Assembly: GCA_018369015.1 (NCBI GenBank)
Contig: JAGZDD010000111.1
Coordinates: forward strand, 1 to 12,359
DNA from: Clostridiales bacterium
GTDB lineage: Bacteria > Bacillota > Clostridia > Lachnospirales > Lachnospiraceae
DNA length: 12,359 nt
Direction of reading: 5' to 3'
Made by a program: the position numbers and the translations under genes. How positions within the stretch are numbered: the stretch's first letter is position 1; each line of letters starts with the position of its first letter. Of this stretch, positions 5,985 to 12,359 are shown one piece after another. The notes beneath the pieces are model-generated. The model did not search any database and was not told the origin of the DNA. It saw only the letters and a list, made by a program, of their open reading frames with translations.

Positions 5985-6728
5985 CTACCACCATTTAATT
6001 AATTCTGTGACCTCATTGCGCAGCTTTACAAATTCAGGCGACGCGATATCTCTCGGCCGTGGAATATCATTATGTATTTTCTTTTTTATAGTTGTCGGCT
6101 TATTGGTAAGTATCAGTATATTCTCTCCCAGATATACAGCTTCTTCAATATTATGAGTAATAAATATAACCGTCGTTTTCGTCTTTTCCCACAAGGCTAA
6201 CAATTCGTCCTCCAGGCGGAATCTAAGGTCTAAATCCAACTGGCCATAAGGCTCATCCATAAGCAAAAGCGCAGGCTCCACAGCAAATGCCCTTCCAATC
6301 ACAACTCTTTGCAGCATACTGGCCGATAACTGGGACGGATAATAATTCCTAAATTTTGTCAGCCCCACCATCTCAAGAGCATTTTCACTCCGCTCCTTAA
6401 TCACATTTTCGGATAATTTTTTTGTTTCCAGGCCAAAACGTATATTTTGCTCCACAGTCAGCCATGGCATTGTAGAATATTCCTGGAAAATATAAGCAAT
6501 ATTATGCTTTTTTAAATCCACAGGCTCATCTTCAACTAAAATCTGCCCTGAAGTCGGTTCATATAAATGTGTCAGGCTATTTAAAAATGTAGTTTTACCA
6601 CAGCCAGTAGGGCCTACGACGCACAAAAATTCTCCTCTTTTTACCTCAAAAGAAATATCATTTAACACAAGTAAATCATCGAACTTTTTTGTCAAATTCT
6701 TTACTTTAACCAATACATCACTCATCAT
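5985..6728 (-). CDS. ABC transporter ATPase, NitT/TauT family (degenerate signature)
   Basis: One of two ATPases of the importer; acts at the inner face of the membrane. The product has 247 residues: Walker A GPTGCGKTT (39-47), Q-loop FQE (81-83), Walker B LLLMDEP with Glu159, D-loop GQLD, and the switch His192 in ITHNIEEA, all normal. The signature is LSASM (134-138) instead of LSGGQ/M, losing both signature glycines. The ribosome site AGGAG lies 5 nt before ATG 6728 (a second ATG follows at once). It starts 34 bp after the other ATPase gene. The product shares the NitT/TauT tail PRPRDIASPEF with its partner, which has PRPRNYVDDEF. The defect is complementary to that of the partner, pointing to an obligate heterodimer. 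Confidence 0.92.
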   Translation of the reverse strand: MMSDVLVKVKNLTKKFDDLLVLNDISFEVKRGEFLCVVGPTGCGKTTFLNSLTHLYEPTSGQILVEDEPVDLKKHNIAYIFQEYSTMPWLTVEQNIRFGLETKKLSENVIKERSENALEMVGLTKFRNYYPSQLSASMLQRVVIGRAFAVEPALLLMDEPYGQLDLDLRFRLEDELLALWEKTKTTVIFITHNIEEAVYLGENILILTNKPTTIKKKIHNDIPRPRDIASPEFVKLRNEVTELIKWW

Positions 6729-6762
6729 TTTATCTCCTGCCCCAAGTCTTTCGTCGTTTTAA

Positions 6763-7539
6763 TCAAATAGACTTGTCCATAGCTTCTGTGATTTCTTTGC
6801 GTAATTTCAAAAATTCATCATCAACATAATTCCTCGGCCTGGGAAGATGTATGTCGTATTCTTTTTTAATACAGCACGGACAATTTGTTAATAATATGAT
6901 CCTGTCTGCCAGATAGAGAGCTTCTTCAATATTATTTGTTACAAATACAACCGTCCTTTTTTCTTTCTCCCATATTTTCATCAGCTCCGCTTCCATCACA
7001 TACCGTGTCTGGGCATCAAGATGTCCAAAAGGCTCGTCCATCAAAAGCACCTCTGGTTCATTGGCATACGCCCTGGCAATGCCAACTCTTTGCATCATTC
7101 CTCCGGAAAGCTTTAACGGATATTGCTCTTCAAATCCAGAAAGGCCCACAAGGTCAATGTAGTGCTTAGCTATCGTTTCACATTCCTTTTTACTTTTTCC
7201 CCTTACCTTTGGCCCATATTGAACATTCTCCGCTACTGTCAGCCATGGAAACAACGCAGTTTTTTGATATACAACACCCCTTTGAGGCCCAGGCTTATCC
7301 GCTTTTTTTCCATTTAACAATACATCTCCGCCAGTTGGCGCCATAAGCCCCGAAAGAATATTGATCAGTGTTGATTTCCCACACTGGCCCGGGCCAAATA
7401 GCACGACAAATTCATTTCTTTTAATAGAAAGGCTTATATCTCCGATAACCTCATTCGTTGTTTTCTTTGTCATAAACGTTTTTTTAATCTCACGGCAGCC
7501 AAGCACCTCTTCTAAATTCCCCTGATGTTCCATGCACAT
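6763..7539 (-). CDS. ABC transporter ATPase, NitT/TauT family (switch His replaced)
   Basis: Second ATPase of the importer, 258 residues. Walker A reads GPGQCGKST (49-57), a variant of the usual GPSGCGKST that still fits GxxxxGK[ST]. The Q-loop is YQK (91-93), the signature canonical LSGGM (144-148), Walker B VLLMDEP with Glu169, and the D-loop GHLD (172-175). The switch position, normally THD, is Thr201-Asn202-Asn203 (ACA AAT AAT), so the catalytic His is Asn. The start codon overlaps the upstream permease gene by 28 nt. AAGGA precedes both ATG 7539 and ATG 7533, and the second has the more usual spacing. Compared with its neighbour (LSASM, His present), it supplies the intact signature but lacks the His. 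Confidence 0.92.
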   Translation of the reverse strand: MCMEHQGNLEEVLGCREIKKTFMTKKTTNEVIGDISLSIKRNEFVVLFGPGQCGKSTLINILSGLMAPTGGDVLLNGKKADKPGPQRGVVYQKTALFPWLTVAENVQYGPKVRGKSKKECETIAKHYIDLVGLSGFEEQYPLKLSGGMMQRVGIARAYANEPEVLLMDEPFGHLDAQTRYVMEAELMKIWEKEKRTVVFVTNNIEEALYLADRIILLTNCPCCIKKEYDIHLPRPRNYVDDEFLKLRKEITEAMDKSI

Positions 7540-8294
7540 AGCTTCCTTTCTATTTTTCTCATGGCAGCAGCCAGCACAAACCCCATAAGGCTGATTCCCA
7601 CCATTCCGACAAGAATCTGAGCTGTATTTCCATTATCCATTCCCATAACAATGATCCATCCCACACCTTCGGAGGATCTTACCATTTCAGCAGCCAGCAC
7701 GGTCATCCACGCAACCGAAAGGGCATTTTGCAGCCCAGTAAAAATCTGTGGAACCGATGCCGGAAAGACAATAGTCTTAAACACCTGGAAATTACTCGCC
7801 CCAAGCATCCGCGACGCCCCTACAAGGACATCGTCCACACGCCTGGCACCGTCATAGGTGTTCATAACAATGACCATAAATGCCGATAGAAACATAATAA
7901 ATAGTTTCGATTCTTCTCCAAGGCCAAGCCACACAATCGAAATAGGTATCCAGGCAATCGCCGGAATCGGCCGCAGGACTTCAATTACCGGTTTAAGCAC
8001 AGCCTCTAATATTTTAAACCAACCCATCACCAACCCGATACAAATTCCCAAAGCAGCCGCCAGGACATAGCCCGCCAGAACTCTAAGAAGACTGACGCCA
8101 ATATGGAAAAGAATGGTATGCTGGCCAATAGGAATGACAAAAGACTCAAAAAAATCTTTAAACGTTGTCACAGGACCTGGAATTAACAGACCGACACTTG
8201 TAAAAGACACTGCAAACTGCCATAGAAGTAAAAATGCCAAAATAGATAATCCCCCGCATATTACGGCCTCTGTATTCAGCTTCTTTCCTTTCAT
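7512..8294 (-). CDS. ABC transporter permease, NitT/TauT family (second permease)
   Basis: Integral membrane subunit, 260 residues, of the binding-protein-dependent (SsuC/TauC-like) type. Hydrophobic stretches lie near residues 11-33, 65-92, 112-145, 185-205 and 225-245. The ATPase-docking EAA loop is at about 159-182 (GASRMLGASNFQVFKTIVFP), with the invariant Gly and Pro kept. A conserved LRPIPAIAWIPI segment sits at 107-118. Its ATG overlaps the stop of the previous permease gene by one base (TGATG), and its own 3' end overlaps the next ATPase start by 28 nt, implying coupled translation. It is clearly homologous to but distinct from the other permease, so a heterodimeric channel is expected. 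Confidence 0.92.
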   Translation of the reverse strand: MKGKKLNTEAVICGGLSILAFLLLWQFAVSFTSVGLLIPGPVTTFKDFFESFVIPIGQHTILFHIGVSLLRVLAGYVLAAALGICIGLVMGWFKILEAVLKPVIEVLRPIPAIAWIPISIVWLGLGEESKLFIMFLSAFMVIVMNTYDGARRVDDVLVGASRMLGASNFQVFKTIVFPASVPQIFTGLQNALSVAWMTVLAAEMVRSSEGVGWIIVMGMDNGNTAQILVGMVGISLMGFVLAAAMRKIERKLCAWNIRGI

Positions 8295-9079
8295 CAGTAC
8301 CTTCCCCCCTTAACCAAAAGCTTTTGCAGACGGCTCAATACAGCCGAAAGCGCCGCCCCAAAAAGCCCAATCGTCAACATTCCCACAATAATAAGATCCG
8401 GCCGTCCAAACATACGGTTAATCTGGATCATATATCCAAGCCCCCGGCTTGACGCAAGCAGTTCAGCCGCTACCAATGCCGACCATGCACACGATAGTGA
8501 TACGGATAAACCTGTAAAAATATTAGGCAGGGCCGAAGGAATCGCAACTTTAAATAGTATTCTCAGGCGGCTTGCTCCAAAAGTCCGGGCAACCCAAATA
8601 TGTACCGGGCTTGTCTGCTTAATACCTGTATAGGCATTTAACACACAAGGTACAAAAGCCGACACAAAAATTATCGCAGCTTTAGAAGCAATGCCAATAC
8701 CTAGGAATATGATCATTATTGGAATCCAGGCAATCGGTGGCATTGGGCGGAGTAAATCAAACAGCGGGCGAATAAATAAGTCTGCTTTTTTATACCATGC
8801 CATAATCACTCCCATAGGAATCCCTATAACTGCGCCTGCGGCATATCCTGTCAGAGCAACCTGGAGGCTTGCGCCTATATGCTGGAGCAGTGTAGAGCCG
8901 TCCGGGGCTGTGCTGGAGAGCTTATAAATAAAGCTCTCCACAACTTTGACCGGGCTGGGCATAATGTTACTCCCGACAAATTGAAATACATCTGTGCATA
9001 ATTCCCATACTGCAATTAAAACTACTACAGATAGTACAGAAACCCATGTATATCTTTTCTTTTTTACAGTCATTTTCAT
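8294..9079 (-). CDS. ABC transporter permease, NitT/TauT family (first permease)
   Basis: Membrane subunit of the same importer, 261 residues. An N-terminal membrane segment lies at about 12-30, with further hydrophobic blocks near 66-95, 113-148, 187-208 and 228-248. The EAA loop is at about 162-185 (WVARTFGASRLRILFKVAIP), followed by the family-typical AELLASSRGLGYMI. Start: ATG 9079 follows the binding-protein stop by 6 bp, with AGGGG only 3 nt away. ATG 9073, two codons later, has better spacing and may be the real start. An LRPMPPIAWIPI segment matches that of the second permease, consistent with an old duplication inside this operon type. Confidence 0.92.
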   Translation of the reverse strand: MKMTVKKKRYTWVSVLSVVVLIAVWELCTDVFQFVGSNIMPSPVKVVESFIYKLSSTAPDGSTLLQHIGASLQVALTGYAAGAVIGIPMGVIMAWYKKADLFIRPLFDLLRPMPPIAWIPIMIIFLGIGIASKAAIIFVSAFVPCVLNAYTGIKQTSPVHIWVARTFGASRLRILFKVAIPSALPNIFTGLSVSLSCAWSALVAAELLASSRGLGYMIQINRMFGRPDLIIVGMLTIGLFGAALSAVLSRLQKLLVKGGRY

Positions 9080-9085
9080 AAACCC

Positions 9086-10231
9086 CTATTTTGTAATATT
9101 TTTATAAGCTTCCTTCACAAATGTATCATTAAGATTATTCTGTACAGTTTCTACCTTTTCTGGTTCAATCTGTCCAAGATCCGCAAAAAATTCTGCAACA
9201 GTGACCATGCCTTCTCCTAATACATAATCCGGAGCCTCCACCATGGATGGCGCTAAATAAGGGCACATTTGCAGTTCCTGGCGGATAGTTTCCTCATCCT
9301 CATCTTTCCCATTTTCTTTATACCACTTTACAGCTTCAGATACCGCCAAATCTTCATCCGCTATAAATTCATTGACAACCTTTAACATAACTTCCAATAA
9401 CTTCTCGACAGCTTCGGGATGTTCTTCACAATATTTCCCTGCGGCTGCAAAGCCATCATAAACCTTTACGCCAAGATCTTCCAGACTGGCGCCAATAATC
9501 CAGCCCTGCTCGTCGCTCTGTACTTTAAAAGCCGGCGGCGAGCAAAAGACATCGCCCTGTCCGGTAAGAAATGCCTGATATGCCTGTCCATATTCCATAT
9601 GGACAATATTTACATCACTATCTTTAAGCCCGATTTTTTCAACCCATTTTAACGCGTTAATATGGGCGCTTGTTCCCGTGGGGCATAAAATCGTAGCTCC
9701 CTTTAATGTTTCAGGGCTTCCATAAATATCCGGATATGTGGGATTATAGCCTTTTACTTTTGCTATTTCACTGTCCGGACGGATATATGCATTAAGACCC
9801 GGTGTTGAATCCACGGTTTCTGCAATCCAGCGGGCATCATAATTGGCCAGGGCAAAGACTGCCGCCATGCCGTCTGCTGCAATATCCCATTCATCGGCTC
9901 CAAGAGCTTCGTTCATCGGACCTCCTGTCGCAAAACGGACCATTTCAAACTCTAACCCGTTCGCTTTGTCGTAGCCCTGGGAAACTGCGTAGTTTACGGC
10001 TACACTCATCATATAGGGCATGACTGCCACCCGTATTTTTTCATTTTCGCCGCTAGTTAAAGTTCCCGCTCCACCATCATCTGATCCATTATTTTCTGCT
10101 GTTTTGCTTTCTTCCACACTTCCCTGGGAAGCCCCTGTCTGTGCGTCTTTTCCATGTTCCGCCCCTTGGCAGGCGGCCATGCTGCATATCAGCAGCGCGG
10201 CACTCATAAACATTGCCATCAACTTTCTCAT
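9086..10231 (-). CDS. Solute-binding lipoprotein, NitT/TauT (SsuA/NMT1-like) family
   Basis: Extracellular binding protein that should capture the substrate and deliver it to the two permeases. The product has 381 residues: a lipoprotein signal peptide (MRKLMAMFMSAALLICSMAAC) with Cys21 as the likely lipidated residue, and a low-complexity Gly/Ser/Glu linker (about 22-62). A periplasmic-binding fold then follows from EKIRVAVMPYMMS, with the family-like ATGGPMNEAL near 101-110, DIAADGMAAVFAL, LKGATILCPTGTSAH and an AFLTGQGDVFCSPP segment. The lipobox is imperfect (Met at -3). The ribosome site AAGGGG is 5 nt from ATG 10231. It is the first gene of the transporter-sulfatase operon, behind its own terminator-insulated promoter region. 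The ligand cannot be told from the sequence; family members bind sulfonates, sulfate esters, nitrate, bicarbonate or pyrimidine precursors. Confidence 0.92.
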   Translation of the reverse strand: MRKLMAMFMSAALLICSMAACQGAEHGKDAQTGASQGSVEESKTAENNGSDDGGAGTLTSGENEKIRVAVMPYMMSVAVNYAVSQGYDKANGLEFEMVRFATGGPMNEALGADEWDIAADGMAAVFALANYDARWIAETVDSTPGLNAYIRPDSEIAKVKGYNPTYPDIYGSPETLKGATILCPTGTSAHINALKWVEKIGLKDSDVNIVHMEYGQAYQAFLTGQGDVFCSPPAFKVQSDEQGWIIGASLEDLGVKVYDGFAAAGKYCEEHPEAVEKLLEVMLKVVNEFIADEDLAVSEAVKWYKENGKDEDEETIRQELQMCPYLAPSMVEAPDYVLGEGMVTVAEFFADLGQIEPEKVETVQNNLNDTFVKEAYKNITK

Positions 10232-10245
10232 ATTTTCCCCTTCCC

Positions 10246-10264
10246 GATGTATATATCATACATC
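10246..10264. promoter_or_regulatory. Inverted repeat upstream of the binding-protein gene
   Basis: GATGTATATATCATACATC: 7-bp arms GATGTAT / ATACATC around 5 nt, located 15 bp before the ATG of the binding-protein gene and downstream of its probable -10 box. It could be a repressor operator or form a small RNA hairpin just before the ribosome site. AraC-type regulators normally use direct repeats upstream of -35, so this site need not belong to the adjacent regulator. Confidence 0.4.
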
Positions 10265-10291
10265 TATACATAATTTATTCTTTGCAGCCTC

Positions 10292-10320
10292 ATTATAAAA
10301 AATTCCGAAAAAAATAAAAA
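10292..10320 (-). promoter_or_regulatory. Probable promoter of the transporter-sulfatase operon
   Basis: A perfect TATAAT (10297-10292) on the minus strand, with only a poor -35 (TTTTTA, 10320-10315) at 17-bp spacing, inside the T-tract of the upstream terminator. A good -10 with a weak -35 fits an activator-dependent promoter, as expected if the AraC-type response regulator next door controls it. The predicted leader is about 55 nt. Confidence 0.4.
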
Positions 10321-10351
10321 CTGACAAAAATATACTTTTCCGCCAGTTTTT
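10308..10351 (-). terminator. Intrinsic terminator after the response-regulator gene
   Basis: On the minus strand, AAAAACTGGCGGAAAA pairs with the following TTTTTGTCAGTTTTT (about 15 pairs with three G-T, hairpin 10351-10316), followed by ATTTTTTT (10315-10308). It separates the two-component genes from the transporter operon, so the latter needs its own promoter. Confidence 0.8.
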
Positions 10352-10414
10352 TGATATATTTTAATTCTATTAGATTTTTTTTGTTTTTTTCCGACTTTTA
10401 TAGCTTAATATTGA

Positions 10415-11920
10415 CTATAAATAATTTTTATACGAAAAAGGATTAACACCGAATTTTTTCTTAAACAATGCCGAAAAATAACTTACATTTTTATATCCGA
10501 GCGCCTGGGCGACTTCATAAACTTTCATATCCGTTTCCCTCAGCAAGCTTGCTGCTTTTTTCATTTTTTCATTTTCCACATAGGATACAAAATTTTCCCC
10601 GGTTTCCTTCTTAAACAGGCGGCTGAAATAATCGGGATTTAAATAAACATAATCCGATACTAATTTCAGCGGAAGAGGACTTAGTATATTTTCATTAATA
10701 TACTTTATGGCAAGGTTTACGCTTCTTGAATATTTCTGCCCCAAAACTGTTTTATTCATTTCAAAGTCCATTAAATATTCTTCGATTGCACTGCTCATAC
10801 TCTTAAACGAGTCCGATAAAATCACCTGTTCCTTTACCTGCAAAAATGCTTTCTGACATTCCCCGGAAGCCGTAAAATTTTTTGAAACAATAGAATATAA
10901 AAGGCTTACCAGGTTCTCTTTCATTGTTGTAATATCGCAAGAACGGAGTAAAAAAAGTTCATCTAAAAGAGCCTTAAAAAGCTCTAAAGACGATGAATGC
11001 TCTCCCTCCTGTTTAAATTTTCCCTGATATTTATTTAAAAGCTGCCAAAGCTTTGTCGTTCCCTCTGCACTTTCAGAAAATATATCTGCATTTCTTTCTC
11101 CGTAAAACAACATATCCAGGCGAAAAACGGATTCCTTAATCGAAAAGGCAGTTTCCTCAATTCCAGGATATACCCGGCTGACACCAATATTAAAATTATT
11201 TTTCCGTAAAATTTTGGCCGTAAATTCGTTAATATTATAAATCTGTTCAAGGGTGCTGACCTGCCTGCGTATATTACATACAAGCACATGTGTATATTTG
11301 TCGTAAACAAGTCCTGTCACATGTCCGACAAATTCGTTCCCGGGAATAGCAATATCAAAACGCTCCGTTTTATTTGCCGGCCTAAAGGCAAGGGCAAAAA
11401 GCGGACGGTCTTCAAGAGATATCGCGTATTCATCAAGCAAATCTCTCGTAACTGGTATTTTTTCTGACGCGCATACAACTTCCCTCACAAAGGCATTTTT
11501 CTTCATTGAAGAAAAATCCAGATTCCCGTCGTCTAGTTTTTTTCTTGTTTCTATACGGCACTTTATATTATCCATAATCTCCCAGAGTTTTTCCCTGTTT
11601 ATTTCAGGCTTTAATATATAGTCGCGTATCCCCTGCTTTAACGCCCGGCGGGCAAATTCAAAATCAGAGTGGCTTGTTAATATAATCAGTTCTGCAACTT
11701 TATTTCTTTTCCGCACATATTCGATAAATTCCATACCATCCATCTTTGGCATAAACAAATCCACAAAAATAATATCCGGCTTTTCCCTGTCATACAGTAT
11801 AACCGCATCTTCACCGTTCGAGGCGGTTAGTATTTTTTCAAAATCAAATGCCATCTTGCTTATAATATAGGCCATCCATTCTCTTATAGAAACTTCGTCG
11901 TCAATTATAAGAACCTTCAT
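10415..11920 (-). CDS. Response regulator, YesN/AraC type
   Basis: DNA-binding transcription regulator, 501 residues from ATG 11920 (a TTG at 11923 is also possible; GGAGG lies upstream of both). The N-terminal receiver domain (1-120) has the acidic pair Asp7-Asp8, phospho-acceptor Asp54 in VDLFMPKMDG, and Lys104 in YILKPE. A middle region of about 280 residues (125-400) has no motif I can name, as is usual in YesN-like regulators. The C-terminal AraC domain (about 400-501) has two helix-turn-helix units (near 417-440 and 465-490), including YLNPDYFSRLFKKETG and ALGYKNVSYFSALFKKKFG. It lies 17 nt after the kinase gene, forming one operon, and a terminator follows. Its likely target is the divergently insulated but co-oriented transporter-sulfatase operon. 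That pairing is inferred from position only. Confidence 0.93.
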   Translation of the reverse strand: MKVLIIDDEVSIREWMAYIISKMAFDFEKILTASNGEDAVILYDREKPDIIFVDLFMPKMDGMEFIEYVRKRNKVAELIILTSHSDFEFARRALKQGIRDYILKPEINREKLWEIMDNIKCRIETRKKLDDGNLDFSSMKKNAFVREVVCASEKIPVTRDLLDEYAISLEDRPLFALAFRPANKTERFDIAIPGNEFVGHVTGLVYDKYTHVLVCNIRRQVSTLEQIYNINEFTAKILRKNNFNIGVSRVYPGIEETAFSIKESVFRLDMLFYGERNADIFSESAEGTTKLWQLLNKYQGKFKQEGEHSSSLELFKALLDELFLLRSCDITTMKENLVSLLYSIVSKNFTASGECQKAFLQVKEQVILSDSFKSMSSAIEEYLMDFEMNKTVLGQKYSRSVNLAIKYINENILSPLPLKLVSDYVYLNPDYFSRLFKKETGENFVSYVENEKMKKAASLLRETDMKVYEVAQALGYKNVSYFSALFKKKFGVNPFSYKNYL

Positions 11921-11937
11921 CAACTATTAACCTCCAT

Positions 11938-12359
11938 TTAGTCAATCCGTGGAATTGTCATCGTTACTACAGTACCTTTGCCAACAGTACTTTTTACAGC
12001 TAGACCATACTGCTTTCCAAAAATAATCTGAATCCGCTCCTTCACATTCGACAAGCCAATTTTATTGAACCGGTTTTTCCTCCATTGCCCCTCCTCTATG
12101 GCTTTGAGTACTTCCTGACTAATGCCTCTGCCATTATCTGTAACACTAATATGAACCATTTCATCTTCCGTAAAAATATCCACCCATATCTGCACATTTT
12201 CCCCTTCATCAAGCCCATGGTAAACAGAATTTTCTACAATCGGCTGCAGCAGCATCCTCGGAATGTAACAGTTTTCAAGACCTTTCTCGATATGAAAGCT
12301 AACTTGTATACTTTCCTCATACCGAAACTGAAGCAAAGAAACGAAACGCTGTATCCACC
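11938..12359 (-). CDS. Sensor histidine kinase, YesM/LytS type (C-terminal part)
   Basis: Membrane sensor kinase whose 5' part, including the sensor, membrane segments and phosphorylated His, lies beyond the right edge of the window; about 139 residues are visible. The frame stays open to the edge (WIQRFVS precedes the first internal TTG), so 12336 is not the true start. Visible are the helix before the ATPase domain (FRYEESIQVSFHIE), the N box LLQPIVENSVYHG (Asn at visible residue 43), the G1 box VTDNGRGIS (Asp 74), and the G2-like IGLSNVKERI (from about 100). This LQP-VEN-YHG pattern is typical of the His_kinase/HATPase kinases paired with YesN-like regulators. It should phosphorylate the regulator encoded 17 nt downstream. 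The signal sensed cannot be deduced. Confidence 0.92.
   Translation of the reverse strand, partial: WIQRFVSLLQFRYEESIQVSFHIEKGLENCYIPRMLLQPIVENSVYHGLDEGENVQIWVDIFTEDEMVHISVTDNGRGISQEVLKAIEEGQWRKNRFNKIGLSNVKERIQIIFGKQYGLAVKSTVGKGTVVTMTIPRID

Noticed and set aside
5985..10231. Naming the transporter genes ssuABC, tauABC or nrtABCD
   Set aside because: Family membership is clear, but the ligand is not visible and the duplicated, asymmetric ATPases do not match the standard sets, so no symbol was assigned.

Overview
The window looks like chromosomal DNA from an anaerobic, moderately low-GC Firmicute, most likely a gut Lachnospiraceae-type Clostridium (cluster XIVa). This is inferred from strong AGGAGG ribosome sites, AT-rich intergenic DNA with long intrinsic terminators, a short bacterial-type DeoC, a YesMN-type two-component pair, and protein similarity as I remember it. 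No tRNA, rRNA, CRISPR array, integrase or transposase gene was seen.

Left part (1-4209): housekeeping genes. deoC (minus) and an M32 metallocarboxypeptidase gene (plus) diverge from two well-formed back-to-back promoters whose -35 boxes lie 2 bp apart. The M32 leader carries a 39-bp direct repeat, each copy being a GGCCTG/CAGGCC hairpin plus an AAGGAGG ribosome site. The M32 gene converges on purA. Between them lie a GC-rich structured element (2480-2682), a 42-bp perfect palindrome, and a 48-bp bidirectional terminator. purA is full length in outline (425 codons) but has an in-frame TAG at codon 135, where a conserved Tyr is expected. As written it is a pseudogene, or the base is a sequencing error.

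Middle (4210-4478): 269 bp without a gene, containing three consecutive inverted repeats.

Right part (4479-12359): one functional block, all on the minus strand. In transcription order it has a YesM-type sensor kinase (5' end outside the window), a YesN/AraC-type response regulator, an intrinsic terminator, then a lipoprotein solute-binding protein, two different permeases, two different ATPases of the NitT/TauT ABC family, and a leaderless type I sulfatase with an intact CxPxR formylglycine motif. The transporter and sulfatase genes are tightly packed or overlapping and should form one operon. The simplest reading is a regulated system that imports an organosulfur compound, probably a sulfate ester, and hydrolyses it in the cytoplasm. 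This resembles in concept the ats sulfate-ester systems of Pseudomonas. The substrate cannot be read from the sequence.

The most interesting molecular detail is that the two ATPases are degenerate in complementary ways. One has a good LSGGM signature but Asn in place of the switch His. The other has the His but a degenerate LSASM signature. A heterodimer would therefore have one complete and one defective ATP site, which I do not know as a described feature of NitT/TauT importers.
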